DNA of 64,000 nt from JAIESQ01 sp964495375 (GTDB lineage: Bacteria; Planctomycetota; Planctomycetia; Pirellulales; JAEUIK01): NCBI GenBank assembly GCA_964495375.1, contig CAZBWM010000021.1:1-64000 (forward strand), written 5' to 3'. The notes under the pieces are model-generated. The model was not told where the DNA came from. It made no database searches and worked only from the letters and a program-made list of their open reading frames with translations. The position numbers were made by a program, and so were the translations under genes. This document shows, in pieces, positions 7,640 through 14,839 of this stretch; the first letter of the stretch is position 1, and each line of letters begins with the position of its first letter.

Positions 7640-8151
7640 TACTCACTCGCCAGCGCGTCGGCGAATTGCTTGCGCTGTTGGGGCGTGAGCTTGACGAGAC
7701 CGCCCAACAGGTCAAGCATCTTGTCGACCATCTTGGTGAGTCGATTCGGTTCGGTCTTGAACCAATCCTTTCGCGGCTCGCCATCGACCGTCGGCATGGC
7801 GCCGCTCACGATCGAGGCGCACTTGCTCTCGACCATGCGGTTCATCCAATAAGCCCACGTCGGCACGTCGACACCTGAGAACACTTCCTTAGCCGGCGGC
7901 AACGCCCTGCCGAGCTTTTCGATGCGCTGCCGAGTCTGCTCATGCTGCGCGTCGAATAGGGGCTCGCGAATCCACGCTTCGCCCGTCGCGGCATCGAAGC
8001 CGACAATCTGGCCGGGGATCGGCACCGGCCAGCGATCGACCAATTGGCGGTCGCTCGCCAGCCGTGCATCGAACCGGCTGCGCAAATTGCGACGCAAAGG
8101 ATAGAACGCGACTTCGCCCTGTTGCGGGGAAGTGATTTCGATCTCGACCAT
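7639..8151 (-). CDS. Unknown phage protein between capsid and portal
   Basis: A 170-residue protein starting at ATG 8151 (MVEIEI); an ATG seven codons earlier is also possible. The N-terminal half is rich in aromatic, proline and beta-prone residues (AFYPLRRNLRSRF, WPVPIPGQIVGF). The C-terminal half is helical with a basic end. No family is recognised. Placement between capsid and portal suggests a head component such as decoration, head completion or scaffold, but a prohead protease signature is not seen. Confidence 0.55.
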   Translation of the reverse strand: MVEIEITSPQQGEVAFYPLRRNLRSRFDARLASDRQLVDRWPVPIPGQIVGFDAATGEAWIREPLFDAQHEQTRQRIEKLGRALPPAKEVFSGVDVPTWAYWMNRMVESKCASIVSGAMPTVDGEPRKDWFKTEPNRLTKMVDKMLDLLGGLVKLTPQQRKQFADALASE

Positions 8152-8265
8152 GATGGTTCTCCACTTAAACACGGGTATGAAAAAACCGGGGGTGGCCGCT
8201 GGTCACCGAACCGCACGAGAAAATCACTAAGCGTGCGGCGCGGCCTCGCCCCGGTGGTAAGCGAA

Positions 8266-9747
8266 CTAGCTGTCCATGATGGCCGCGTCGGCCATGTAGG
8301 TGAACGCACTGCCGTACAGCGGTCGACCACCGAAGCGCCCGCGAACCCCCAGGAGAGCCTGGTTCTGGCGCCGATTTGTCGAGCCGGTGATATCGAGGAA
8401 GAATTCAAAACCCATTCTTCTCCAGCAACGGTAGCGAGCCCACGCGCCGCAGACGAGTTGGTTGTCGGCCAACTGTTGCACGGTGCCATACGGCACGTTC
8501 GTCATCACGTTGTAGTCGGCCTGAGTCTCGAAACCCAAGACCGTTCGCTGGTCGTTCGTGCCGACCGGGATGCCACGGAATCGCGAATAGGTCGTGTCCG
8601 TCCCGGCGAACCGCACGCGCATGGACGGCTCACGATGCGCTCGGCCCACGCCGAACCACATTCGCTGCATGTCGCTCACGGTCAACGGACCACCTATACC
8701 GTTGGCGCTCGGCACGCTCGTGACGCTCGCGTTGACAACGCCCAGCGGTTGCGTGGTGCCGTTGCCGAGAATGACGACTCGATCCAGCTCGCGCTGCAGC
8801 GACTCGCCGATGAGGTTTTGAAGCACGCTTTCCGCATTGAACGCCTGATCGGAGAGCCAGTCCCTACCGATGGGCAAAAAGCACGAAATTGGAAAAAAAT
8901 TGGTCTCGACTTCGTTCACCAAATCGGCGCTGTCGAATAGCGTCGCTGGCGAGCCGGTATCCGTCGAATCACTCCACAGAATCGACGGATGAGCGATGTT
9001 CGGCGTCGTGATTTTGTCGCGGCTCGCGCTGCGCAAATCGACGAACGGGAACACCTGGCCCAGCACCAGCGGCGTGGCAATCAACAGCTCGTCCAATTCT
9101 TGCGGCACAAGGTACGCGCCGCCGCTCGTCGTGTCATTGACGAGAGATTTGCGCTCATAGTCAAACAGTTTGCGTCCTGTTGTCCACCCGCCAGATGAAT
9201 GATTCTCATCGACTCCGCAGAAGTGGGAATCGTGCGACATCTCAACCAGAATTTGTTGCTCGCCCGCATCCAGTGGCGGCAAGCCGGCGCCAATCGTTTG
9301 TTTGCGAAGCCACTGTTTGAACCACACCCCGGCACGGCGCTTCGCGCGATCCGATGGCGCATAGACTGGACCGTCATCGATGAACACCGGATCGCCGGTG
9401 TTGTGTTTCAAGTAGTAGCTGTGGTCGGAATACTTCTCAGACTCATCCTTCACGCGAATATGCTGGCCCCCCGTCGTCGCCTTGAAGCCCAGCGCCTCAG
9501 TCATCGCGCCGCCACGTCGCCGCGGAGAACCGCCGCCCAGCTCTTCGCGAATCGCATCTTTCACCACCATGCGTAGCTTGTTCGCCGCGCTGCCCAGCTC
9601 GCACAGTTCCTTGAACTCCGCTTCGTCGATCGTGCCGTCGGCCAGCTTCTGCGCTACGAACGTTCGCGCCTTTTCGAGCGACGAGCCATCCTTCATGCCA
9701 AGCGCGACGAGCCGATCATTCAACGCCGGGGTGAGAATCGAAAACAT
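8266..9747 (-). CDS. Phage major capsid protein, HK97 fold
   Basis: A 493-residue protein starting at ATG 9747 with AAGGAT upstream. Residues from about 204 match HK97 gp5-like capsid proteins: NDTTSGGAYLVPQELDELL, the segment of residues on threonine-tolerance strands TDTGSPATLFDSADLVNEVE, PISCFLPIGRDWLSD, the QRELDRVVILGNGTTQPLGV signature and the C-terminal FEFFLDITGSTNRRQNQALL strand pair. About 200 residues precede the capsid fold, longer than the roughly 100-residue scaffold (delta) domain of HK97, so a fused scaffold is possible. No separate protease gene is recognised to remove it. Confidence 0.93.
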   Translation of the reverse strand: MFSILTPALNDRLVALGMKDGSSLEKARTFVAQKLADGTIDEAEFKELCELGSAANKLRMVVKDAIREELGGGSPRRRGGAMTEALGFKATTGGQHIRVKDESEKYSDHSYYLKHNTGDPVFIDDGPVYAPSDRAKRRAGVWFKQWLRKQTIGAGLPPLDAGEQQILVEMSHDSHFCGVDENHSSGGWTTGRKLFDYERKSLVNDTTSGGAYLVPQELDELLIATPLVLGQVFPFVDLRSASRDKITTPNIAHPSILWSDSTDTGSPATLFDSADLVNEVETNFFPISCFLPIGRDWLSDQAFNAESVLQNLIGESLQRELDRVVILGNGTTQPLGVVNASVTSVPSANGIGGPLTVSDMQRMWFGVGRAHREPSMRVRFAGTDTTYSRFRGIPVGTNDQRTVLGFETQADYNVMTNVPYGTVQQLADNQLVCGAWARYRCWRRMGFEFFLDITGSTNRRQNQALLGVRGRFGGRPLYGSAFTYMADAAIMDS

Positions 9748-9763
9748 AGCTAGATCCTTATGG

Positions 9764-11302
9764 TTATCTGGCCGGCGGCCAGTGGACTAACGGTCGATCT
9801 ACCACAGACACTGCGGTGCGAAACGGTTTCGCGGCCAGCAGGGCCAGGGCGAGAGCGGTCGCGCTATCGCCGTGGCCGCGCTCGTCGCGCGGACTCACGA
9901 GTTTGATCCCATACGCTTTCTCGATCACTGAAATTCTGGATAGATCGGCCAACAAATCGTCATCCGGAAACAAGTCGATCAGCTTGTCGGTAAACGCGCT
10001 CAACACCTCTTGGGCCATCACCTGAATACTCGGTCCGGTGAACGGCACCGGCACTACCGGCACACGCATCGCCCGCAATCGCTGCCCCATGTATTCGGCC
10101 TGCGTCGGGTCAAACGCGACCGATGCCAAGCCATACATTCGATGCGCCGCCGCGACCGCCGCTTCGATCGCTGCGAAGTCCACTTCGCCAGACTCAGGGC
10201 GCCAGCGCTCCAGGTGGCACACCTTCAGGCGATGCGTCGCCGCGTGATGCACCATCTTCTGTTGATAACGCGAGCGGTCACTTTCGATCAACAAGCCCAC
10301 GTCAATCGCCGCCCGGAGTGTCGAGTCGAGATACCTTTTCGGCTCATCGCTCTCGACACGCTCATGCCACCCGACGTGTCGACCGACCACACAGAACGCT
10401 GAGCTATCGCGCTTCCACCCCAAGTCGAGGCCGCCGACATACACGAATCCGCGCTCGCGATCCTGCGGACCGGGCAGCGTCAAGGCGTGTCGAATCAGGT
10501 TCTCGTCGATGGCGTCTCCGTCACCGCCCATCGCCCACACGCCCCACCACAAGCGGCGGTATCGCTTCGCGGGGTTGCGTCGCTTCGCTTCGTCCAGGTC
10601 CGCCTGCTCAACCCAGGGCGATGGTTCGGCCAGCCGATGGAANNNNNNNNNNCTCCACCGATCGGAAGTGCGGGCAATCTCTCGCCACGCATGCTGCCAA
10701 GTCCCTTCGTAGCCCGCGTTCGTCGCGATGATCGCAAGGCCGAACGGGTTCTTCATGGCGTTGTCGGAAAGGTTCTCCGCGAATTGCCGCTTCGGGATAT
10801 GGCTTAGTTCGTTGATGACCGTCACCTGAGCGCGGGAACCGTGCGAGCCCGCGACGTCGGCCGCCAGAATCTCACACGTCGCCCGGTTGTGCGGACACGC
10901 GATCTTGTTGGTCGTGAGCTTCACCAGCTCGGCCAGCCACGGGTTCAACTCCAAGAGGTCCGCCGCCGCCTTGTGCATCTCGCCGGCCTGGTCCTGGTCC
11001 GCGGCCCCGACGTGAATCAGCAACGCGCGACGGGTGAAGACCAGAAGCCACAACACCGCAACCGTCAGGTCGCTGTCTTTCGAGCCGCCCTTGGTCCGCT
11101 CAATCCAGAATCGGGGGATGGGTGGCCGCTCGCCACGGGCCACCGCCAGCAGCGATGGGTTCAACGCATCGAACGTCTCGGCCTGGTGCGGCGCCATCAC
11201 GTCGCCGAACCGTCGCGAGCCCCCGCCAATCGGGATGATTAACTCGGCCTGGAATAGAGCGGGGTCGGTCGACATGGCTTCAAGGGTTGCGGGGTCGATC
11301 AT
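9764..11302 (-). CDS. terL: Terminase large subunit (interrupted by a 10-N assembly gap)
   Basis: A frame of about 512 residues, ATGA-coupled to the preceding gene. The N-terminal ATPase has a Walker-A-like GGSKDSD loop (near residue 72) and a Walker-B-like VTVINE. The C-terminal RNase-H-like nuclease shows acidic residues in GGLDLGW, AFDPTQAE and DSATALALAL. It is the packaging motor that translocates and cuts DNA. Ten undetermined bases at 10643-10652 lie in the coding region; the frame reads through on both sides, which suggests intact coding, but the gap length may be nominal. Confidence 0.9.
   Translation of the reverse strand: MIDPATLEAMSTDPALFQAELIIPIGGGSRRFGDVMAPHQAETFDALNPSLLAVARGERPPIPRFWIERTKGGSKDSDLTVAVLWLLVFTRRALLIHVGAADQDQAGEMHKAAADLLELNPWLAELVKLTTNKIACPHNRATCEILAADVAGSHGSRAQVTVINELSHIPKRQFAENLSDNAMKNPFGLAIIATNAGYEGTWQHAWREIARTSDRWXXXXFHRLAEPSPWVEQADLDEAKRRNPAKRYRRLWWGVWAMGGDGDAIDENLIRHALTLPGPQDRERGFVYVGGLDLGWKRDSSAFCVVGRHVGWHERVESDEPKRYLDSTLRAAIDVGLLIESDRSRYQQKMVHHAATHRLKVCHLERWRPESGEVDFAAIEAAVAAAHRMYGLASVAFDPTQAEYMGQRLRAMRVPVVPVPFTGPSIQVMAQEVLSAFTDKLIDLFPDDDLLADLSRISVIEKAYGIKLVSPRDERGHGDSATALALALLAAKPFRTAVSVVDRPLVHWPPAR
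10643..10652. other. Assembly gap (10 N)
   Basis: Ten undetermined bases within the large-terminase gene. The same reading frame is open on both sides when the gap is taken at face value. The true length is unknown. Confidence 0.99.
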
Positions 11303-11751
11303 GGCGTCGCTCCCCGCTGGCCATAGAGCATGTCAAGCACCGATGGCACGCGATCGAGACTCAGGGCACGCAAGCAGCGATCGCGTCGGTCGGATGAATT
11401 CGTGATCGCTGCCGTCACGGCGAGCACTTCACTGACGGTGATTTCGTCGGCCCGCTTTCGCAGCAACTGTTGCAACAGCAGTGCCCTGGCTTCATGCCTG
11501 CCACACGATTGCAGGACCGCACGCTGCCACGGTGATAGCTCGCGGTGTCGCTTGACCAGTTCGGCTTCCAACAGCTTCAGCAAGCGGCTGACGTGACGCT
11601 GAGCCCATCCGCTGCCACGCGGCAACCGACCTTGCACGAACTCCGCCACGTGGCCCCTTCGCAGCGCACGACGTCTCACGTCGGCCCCAGTCTCAGGCGC
11701 GACACGAATGACGGGAGTAGTGTCGGCGTTGTGCTGCTCGTCGCTGTTCAT
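11299..11751 (-). CDS. Probable terminase small subunit
   Basis: A 150-residue basic, mostly helical protein with a four-base ATGA overlap into the large terminase gene. No sequence signature is certain; the call rests on size, basic charge (RRRALRRGHVAEFVQGR) and the universal small-large terminase gene order. A helical centre (QRHVSRLLKLLEAELVKRH) could support oligomerisation. The iteron cluster immediately upstream (11875-12026) could be its recognition site or a replication origin. Confidence 0.6.
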   Translation of the reverse strand: MNSDEQHNADTTPVIRVAPETGADVRRRALRRGHVAEFVQGRLPRGSGWAQRHVSRLLKLLEAELVKRHRELSPWQRAVLQSCGRHEARALLLQQLLRKRADEITVSEVLAVTAAITNSSDRRDRCLRALSLDRVPSVLDMLYGQRGATP

Positions 11752-11790
11752 GTAAGTCGTTATCGCTTCACTCGTTCAAGTCGATCAACT

Positions 11791-11820
11791 GCGGATAGCG
11801 AATCCGCAGGTTGCATTCCA
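11791..11820 (+). repeat. tRNA-like anticodon-arm copy, partial attachment-core match
   Basis: GCGGA, a 7-base loop (TAGCGAA) and TCCGC reproduce the tRNA-Arg anticodon stem. The next bases AGGTTGC are also identical, giving a 14-base exact match AATCCGCAGGTTGC (11801-11814) to the attachment core. ATTCCA (11815-11820) then matches the end of the T loop and stem with seven bases missing. The loop lacks U33, so it is not a working tRNA. It may be a remnant of an older attachment or a mimic. Confidence 0.55.
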
Positions 11821-11874
11821 CCCCGCGACACCGTGGCCCCGGCACCCCGCCCGGGCCTCGGGCTATCCCTATCT

Positions 11875-12026
11875 CACTCAGACAAACCGTTGTTCTCTGA
11901 GTGCCACCGCTGCCCCGCCAGGGACACCACTCAGACTCAGACAACCCCTATAGGGTTGTTGTCTGACTGAGTGGCCCCAGTCAGTCAGACGAGTTATCTG
12001 AGTGGCTTTCTCTGAGTGTCTGAGTG
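11875..12026. repeat. Iteron-like cluster, seven copies of CACTCAG in both orientations
   Basis: Exact copies of CACTCAG begin at 11875 and 11928 (plus strand). Exact copies of its inverse CTGAGTG begin at 11897, 11967, 11998, 12012 and 12020. The minus-strand copies often extend to GGCCACTCAG or AGCCACTCAGA. The last copies lie inside the 3' end of the replication ATPase gene. Copies at 11928 and 11967 form the base of a long imperfect hairpin around CCCTATAGGG. The location between a replication gene and the terminase genes fits an origin of replication, a packaging site, or both. Confidence 0.7.
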
Positions 12027-13594
12027 GCCAGCTGATAACCCGAATACTTCTGCTTGTTGCCCTTGGTTATGGTGCATTCCGTGACAAGCCCCTGGTCGAC
12101 CATGGCGGCCAACACGATGCCCGCTCGCTTGCCGCCAATCCCGGCCCGGTTGCCGATGACGCTTTGGGTCTCGCCCTCTGGCATGGCCTGCATCGCTCGA
12201 ATCGTCTTGCGAATATCGATTTCGAGCGCGGCGGCCGCCATCCGCTCTTTTTTCTCGGCCTTGGCTTCGGCGTCCCGCTCGGTCGCTTCGGCCCGGGCCT
12301 GCGATGCCGGCACGACCTCGATGCCCCAGATTTGATGGTCGGTCCCTTCGTCGACGTCGACCGCCCAACCGCCGCTGTGGCCCGCTGAGCCGCCCATGTT
12401 GAGCCACAGGCGATGAAGGCCGCTTTCGGGGTCGTACTTTTCCCGGCGCCCGATCAGCAGCCACTGCCGAGCCCATTCCGCGGGCCCGGACCATGCCATG
12501 TCGGCGAGCTCGGGCGGTTCAAAGCCAGTCGCTGCGCCGCCGGCTCGCTTGCCCGTGTGGTGCAGCATCACAAGCGTGACGCCCAGTTGCTCGCACACTT
12601 CGCCGATCGCGCGCAGGTAGCGACCCTGCTTGAAGAGGTTGCCCGCATCGTCGCCTGGAATCATCAAATACAGCGGATCGCAAATCAGGACTTCCATACC
12701 AGTGGTATGGAGCAATTCGCGTAGCGCGGCCAAGTCGCTTTGGTCATCGAGGCGGGGCAGCTTTCGCTCCCAAAACAAGTTTTCCAGGTCAGTCAGAAAG
12801 ATGTCTTTTCCAGCGACAGCACAGATCTTTCGCGCGGTCTCCTGTAACGTCTCCAGGCCAGATTCGCCACTCATCACGAGCACGCGGTACGCTCGCGCGA
12901 CGTGAAAGCGGCCAAGGAAGCAACCGCCAATGGCCAGCGCGATGGCCATGTCGACCATCAACGAAGTTTTTAGCGACTTCGGCGGTCCGGCGATGACACA
13001 AGGTTGTCGCTCAACCAGCACGCCATTGATGGCGTAGCTCAATCGAAAGTCGCCGCTGTCGAGTTGGTGGCTCGTCATCGGCTTGAATCGCGGCTCGGTT
13101 TCGGCGCGGCCAATTTCCTCGAGCGCATCGCGGGCCTCGGTAACGGCAGCGTCAACTGTCTTGCCGTTGTGCGCGGCTCTCCTCAACTGGCTGCCGCTTT
13201 CCCATAGCTTTCGACGACGCGCCAGGTCGGCCACCTGGTCGCGATAGCATTGCCATTCCGCGGCGTCGGGCGCGGTGCGGTGCAGCTCCGCGAGGTACTT
13301 TGTGCCGCCGGCTTTTTTCAGCGTGCCTTGCTCGCGAAGCTTCGCTGCAATTGCGGCCTTATCGATGGTCGCGCCGTCCGCCCGCAGCGCCAGCATGGCG
13401 TGGATGATGAATTGGTGCGCTGGCGTGAATAGATCGTTTGTCAGGACGTGCGGCAGCACCGACGCAGGGTCAAGCAGCGCGCAGCCGACAAGCAGCCGTT
13501 CGGATTCCGCATCTTGCGGGGGCTGATCGAGCGGCTTTTGACAACCACTGGTTGTCGCCCGTCTGTTGGCTGATTCGGCGCCATCCTGTAGCAT
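11981..13594 (-). CDS. Replication ATPase: DnaB-N-like domain plus RepA/RecA-type helicase
   Basis: A 537-residue protein; ATG 13594 is preceded by GAGGGA and is preferred over a longer upstream reading. Residues about 28-135 match the helical N-terminal domain of DnaB (ESERLLVGCALLDP, LREQGTLKKAGGTKYLAEL). Residues about 180-430 are an AAA_25/RepA-like RecA core with Walker A GPPKSLKTS (203-211), Walker B VLICDP and a LVMLHHTGK sensor. The C-terminus (about 460-520) may form a winged helix. It is expected to be the element's own replicative helicase or initiator. The iteron cluster overlaps its 3' end. Confidence 0.85.
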   Translation of the reverse strand: MLQDGAESANRRATTSGCQKPLDQPPQDAESERLLVGCALLDPASVLPHVLTNDLFTPAHQFIIHAMLALRADGATIDKAAIAAKLREQGTLKKAGGTKYLAELHRTAPDAAEWQCYRDQVADLARRRKLWESGSQLRRAAHNGKTVDAAVTEARDALEEIGRAETEPRFKPMTSHQLDSGDFRLSYAINGVLVERQPCVIAGPPKSLKTSLMVDMAIALAIGGCFLGRFHVARAYRVLVMSGESGLETLQETARKICAVAGKDIFLTDLENLFWERKLPRLDDQSDLAALRELLHTTGMEVLICDPLYLMIPGDDAGNLFKQGRYLRAIGEVCEQLGVTLVMLHHTGKRAGGAATGFEPPELADMAWSGPAEWARQWLLIGRREKYDPESGLHRLWLNMGGSAGHSGGWAVDVDEGTDHQIWGIEVVPASQARAEATERDAEAKAEKKERMAAAALEIDIRKTIRAMQAMPEGETQSVIGNRAGIGGKRAGIVLAAMVDQGLVTECTITKGNKQKYSGYQLATQTLRESHSDNSSD

Positions 13595-13615
13595 GAATTC
13601 CCTCAACTGTGTTTT

Positions 13616-13650
13616 GCCCCGGCGCTTGCTTCGATCTCGAGCGCCGGGGC
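13616..13650 (+). terminator. Strong GC hairpin with plus-strand T tract
   Basis: GCCCCGGCGCT (13616-13626) pairs with AGCGCCGGGGC (13640-13650) and is followed on the plus strand by CTTTTTT. Formally it is a plus-strand intrinsic terminator, though all nearby genes are on the minus strand. For the minus-strand transcript it would form a leader hairpin ahead of the replication gene. Confidence 0.55.
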
Positions 13651-13655
13651 CTTTT

Positions 13656-13976
13656 TTATTGACGTCGCGACGCGAGCCACCCCAGCAGTTCGGCCCGTTC
13701 GTACAGGATTCGCTTGCCAACCAGGCAGCCCGCAACCTCACCACGGCGCCTGGCATCGCGCAACACGTGCGAGCGAATACCGCAAAGCGCGGCCGCTTCC
13801 GGTTCGGTGAATGCCAGCCGATCGGCTTGCCCAAGCTGTGCGTTAGCGGCGGCCATCATTTCGACCACCTCGCGGGCAAGCTCTCGGCGTTCGTCGGCCG
13901 ATAGTGTCAGGTTGCCTTGCACGGCTCCGCCTTTTGCGCGTCCTGACGCTCGATCCACGCGCACAGTTTGTTCCAT
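13656..13976 (-). CDS. Excisionase-like helix-turn-helix protein
   Basis: Up to 106 residues. The C-terminal half is a compact helix-turn-helix of the excisionase/helix_turn_helix_17 type: LAFTEPEAAALCGIRSHVLR, then a VGKRILYERAELLGWLA wing. The upstream part overlaps the preceding gene by 70 bases; a GTG at 13922 would avoid most of the overlap. Such proteins control excision or transcription in phages and satellites. The gene stops just before the 13616-13650 hairpin. Confidence 0.75.
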   Translation of the reverse strand: MEQTVRVDRASGRAKGGAVQGNLTLSADERRELAREVVEMMAAANAQLGQADRLAFTEPEAAALCGIRSHVLRDARRRGEVAGCLVGKRILYERAELLGWLASRRQ

Positions 13977-14404
13977 GCCTCTTGAACGTCGATCAAACCC
14001 AACGCCGGACTGGCAATCTGGTCAACGGTCTCGGCTCCCTGACGACTGATGGCGTTCGCCTCGGCTTCCGTCGCCAGAACGGCGCGGATTTGGCGACCAT
14101 CGCGCACGATGAATCGCTGACCCTTCGCAAGAGCGGCCTCAAGCTCTTCGTCGGTGTGCTGGCGGAACACCCGAAGCATCCGCCCGACGTCGCTTGTTTC
14201 CACGCCGAAATGCATGAACATCCGACCGATGCCGGCGCCGAGAACCTGGCTAGCGGGGATAGCTGCCAGGTACCGCGGACCCACGCGATTGCTTTGCAAG
14301 GGCACTGTATCGAGGTATCCGCGGGCAATGAGACCTCTGATCGCCATGTCCCCCAGACCGAGCAGTCTGCCGGCCTCAGCGATCGTGACGCAAGTTCGTG
14401 ACAT
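13907..14404 (-). CDS. MerR/excisionase-like DNA-binding protein, first gene of the element operon
   Basis: A 165-residue protein with a strong AGGAGG Shine-Dalgarno sequence nine bases upstream of ATG 14404. Residues about 5-55 form a MerR-like helix-turn-helix (VTIAEAGRLLGLGDMAIRGL followed by an ARGYLDTVP segment). The remainder is helical and unassigned. As the first gene downstream of the right-end promoter region it is a candidate master regulator of the element. The near-repeats at 14425-14489 could be its operators. This role is inferred from position. Confidence 0.7.
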   Translation of the reverse strand: MSRTCVTIAEAGRLLGLGDMAIRGLIARGYLDTVPLQSNRVGPRYLAAIPASQVLGAGIGRMFMHFGVETSDVGRMLRVFRQHTDEELEAALAKGQRFIVRDGRQIRAVLATEAEANAISRQGAETVDQIASPALGLIDVQEAWNKLCAWIERQDAQKAEPCKAT

Positions 14405-14424
14405 AGTGTGGTCCTCCTATCGCC

Positions 14425-14489
14425 GAAACTAAGGGCAAGTGCGACGTTCTTCCAAACCGCCAATTTCGTTCCGGCCGGAAACTAGGGGC
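14425..14489. promoter_or_regulatory. Paired 12-bp near-repeats, operator candidates
   Basis: GAAACTAAGGGC (14425-14436) and GAAACTAGGGGC (14478-14489) differ at one base and lie about five helical turns apart (53 bp), just upstream of the first element gene. They are possible binding sites for a repressor or activator. Confidence 0.45.
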
Positions 14490-14637
14490 CGCGTGGCGAT
14501 TGTCAAGGGCGCGGAGAGACTGTCCCCCGCTGAGGGACACCGGAAGTCGCGACGCGGCCGCGCAAACACTACGCATGCACTACTTCGCTCCGCGACGATC
14601 CACGATGTTGATCTCGGCGCCCGGCCGTCAGCGCAAG

Positions 14638-14671
14638 AAAAAACCCGCGAAACCAATTGGTCGCGCGGGTT
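14638..14671 (-). terminator. Minus-strand intrinsic terminator at the element's right border
   Basis: AACCCGCG (14642-14649) pairs with CGCGGGTT (14664-14671), and the minus strand continues into TTTTTT. It would stop transcription entering the element from the host MOSC gene, and it lies inside the element. Confidence 0.75.
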
Positions 14672-14699
14672 GCAATAGTGGATCGTAGGGGACGTTGAA

Positions 14700-14747
14700 G
14701 ACTTCTAATCCGCAGGTTGCTGGTTCGATTCCAGCCGGGCGTAATGA
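14700..14747 (+). repeat. attR: right 48-bp direct repeat (tRNA-Arg 3' fragment)
   Basis: This is identical to 12-59. The bases upstream do not form a D arm or the anticodon-stem partner, so it is a tRNA remnant and not a gene. Confidence 0.92.
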
Positions 14748-14839
14748 GCCAATCTGCCAAACCAGATTGTGATGTGACAGTCGGTGGTTTTCCGCGTGCC
14801 ACGTAGCGCGTGCGGAGCCCGCGTCTGTAAGAGTCGCGA

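Larger units (their letters stand above)
12..14747. mobile_element. tRNA-Arg-integrated phage-like element, about 14.7 kb
   Basis: The element is bounded by an identical 48-bp direct repeat (12-59 and 14700-14747) derived from the tRNA-Arg 3' half. The tyrosine integrase lies next to the left end. Contents in the direction of transcription (minus) are two HTH proteins, a replication ATPase, an iteron cluster, small and large terminase, capsid, unknowns, portal, tape measure, two paralogous small proteins, an unknown, a terminator, two small proteins and the integrase. One plus-strand membrane-protein gene sits at the left edge. Most adjacent genes overlap by 1-4 bases and none looks decayed. 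Lysis, head protease, tail tube and baseplate genes are not recognised. It is read as a phage satellite or a minimal prophage. Confidence 0.9.
14405..14839. other. Right-end control region and attR
   Basis: There is no convincing gene. The stretch includes the promoter region of the element operon with two near-identical 12-mers (14425-14489), a minus-strand terminator (14638-14671), attR (14700-14747) and the 3' flank of the MOSC gene. Minus-strand ORFs here read through the tRNA fragment and are rejected. Confidence 0.6.
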
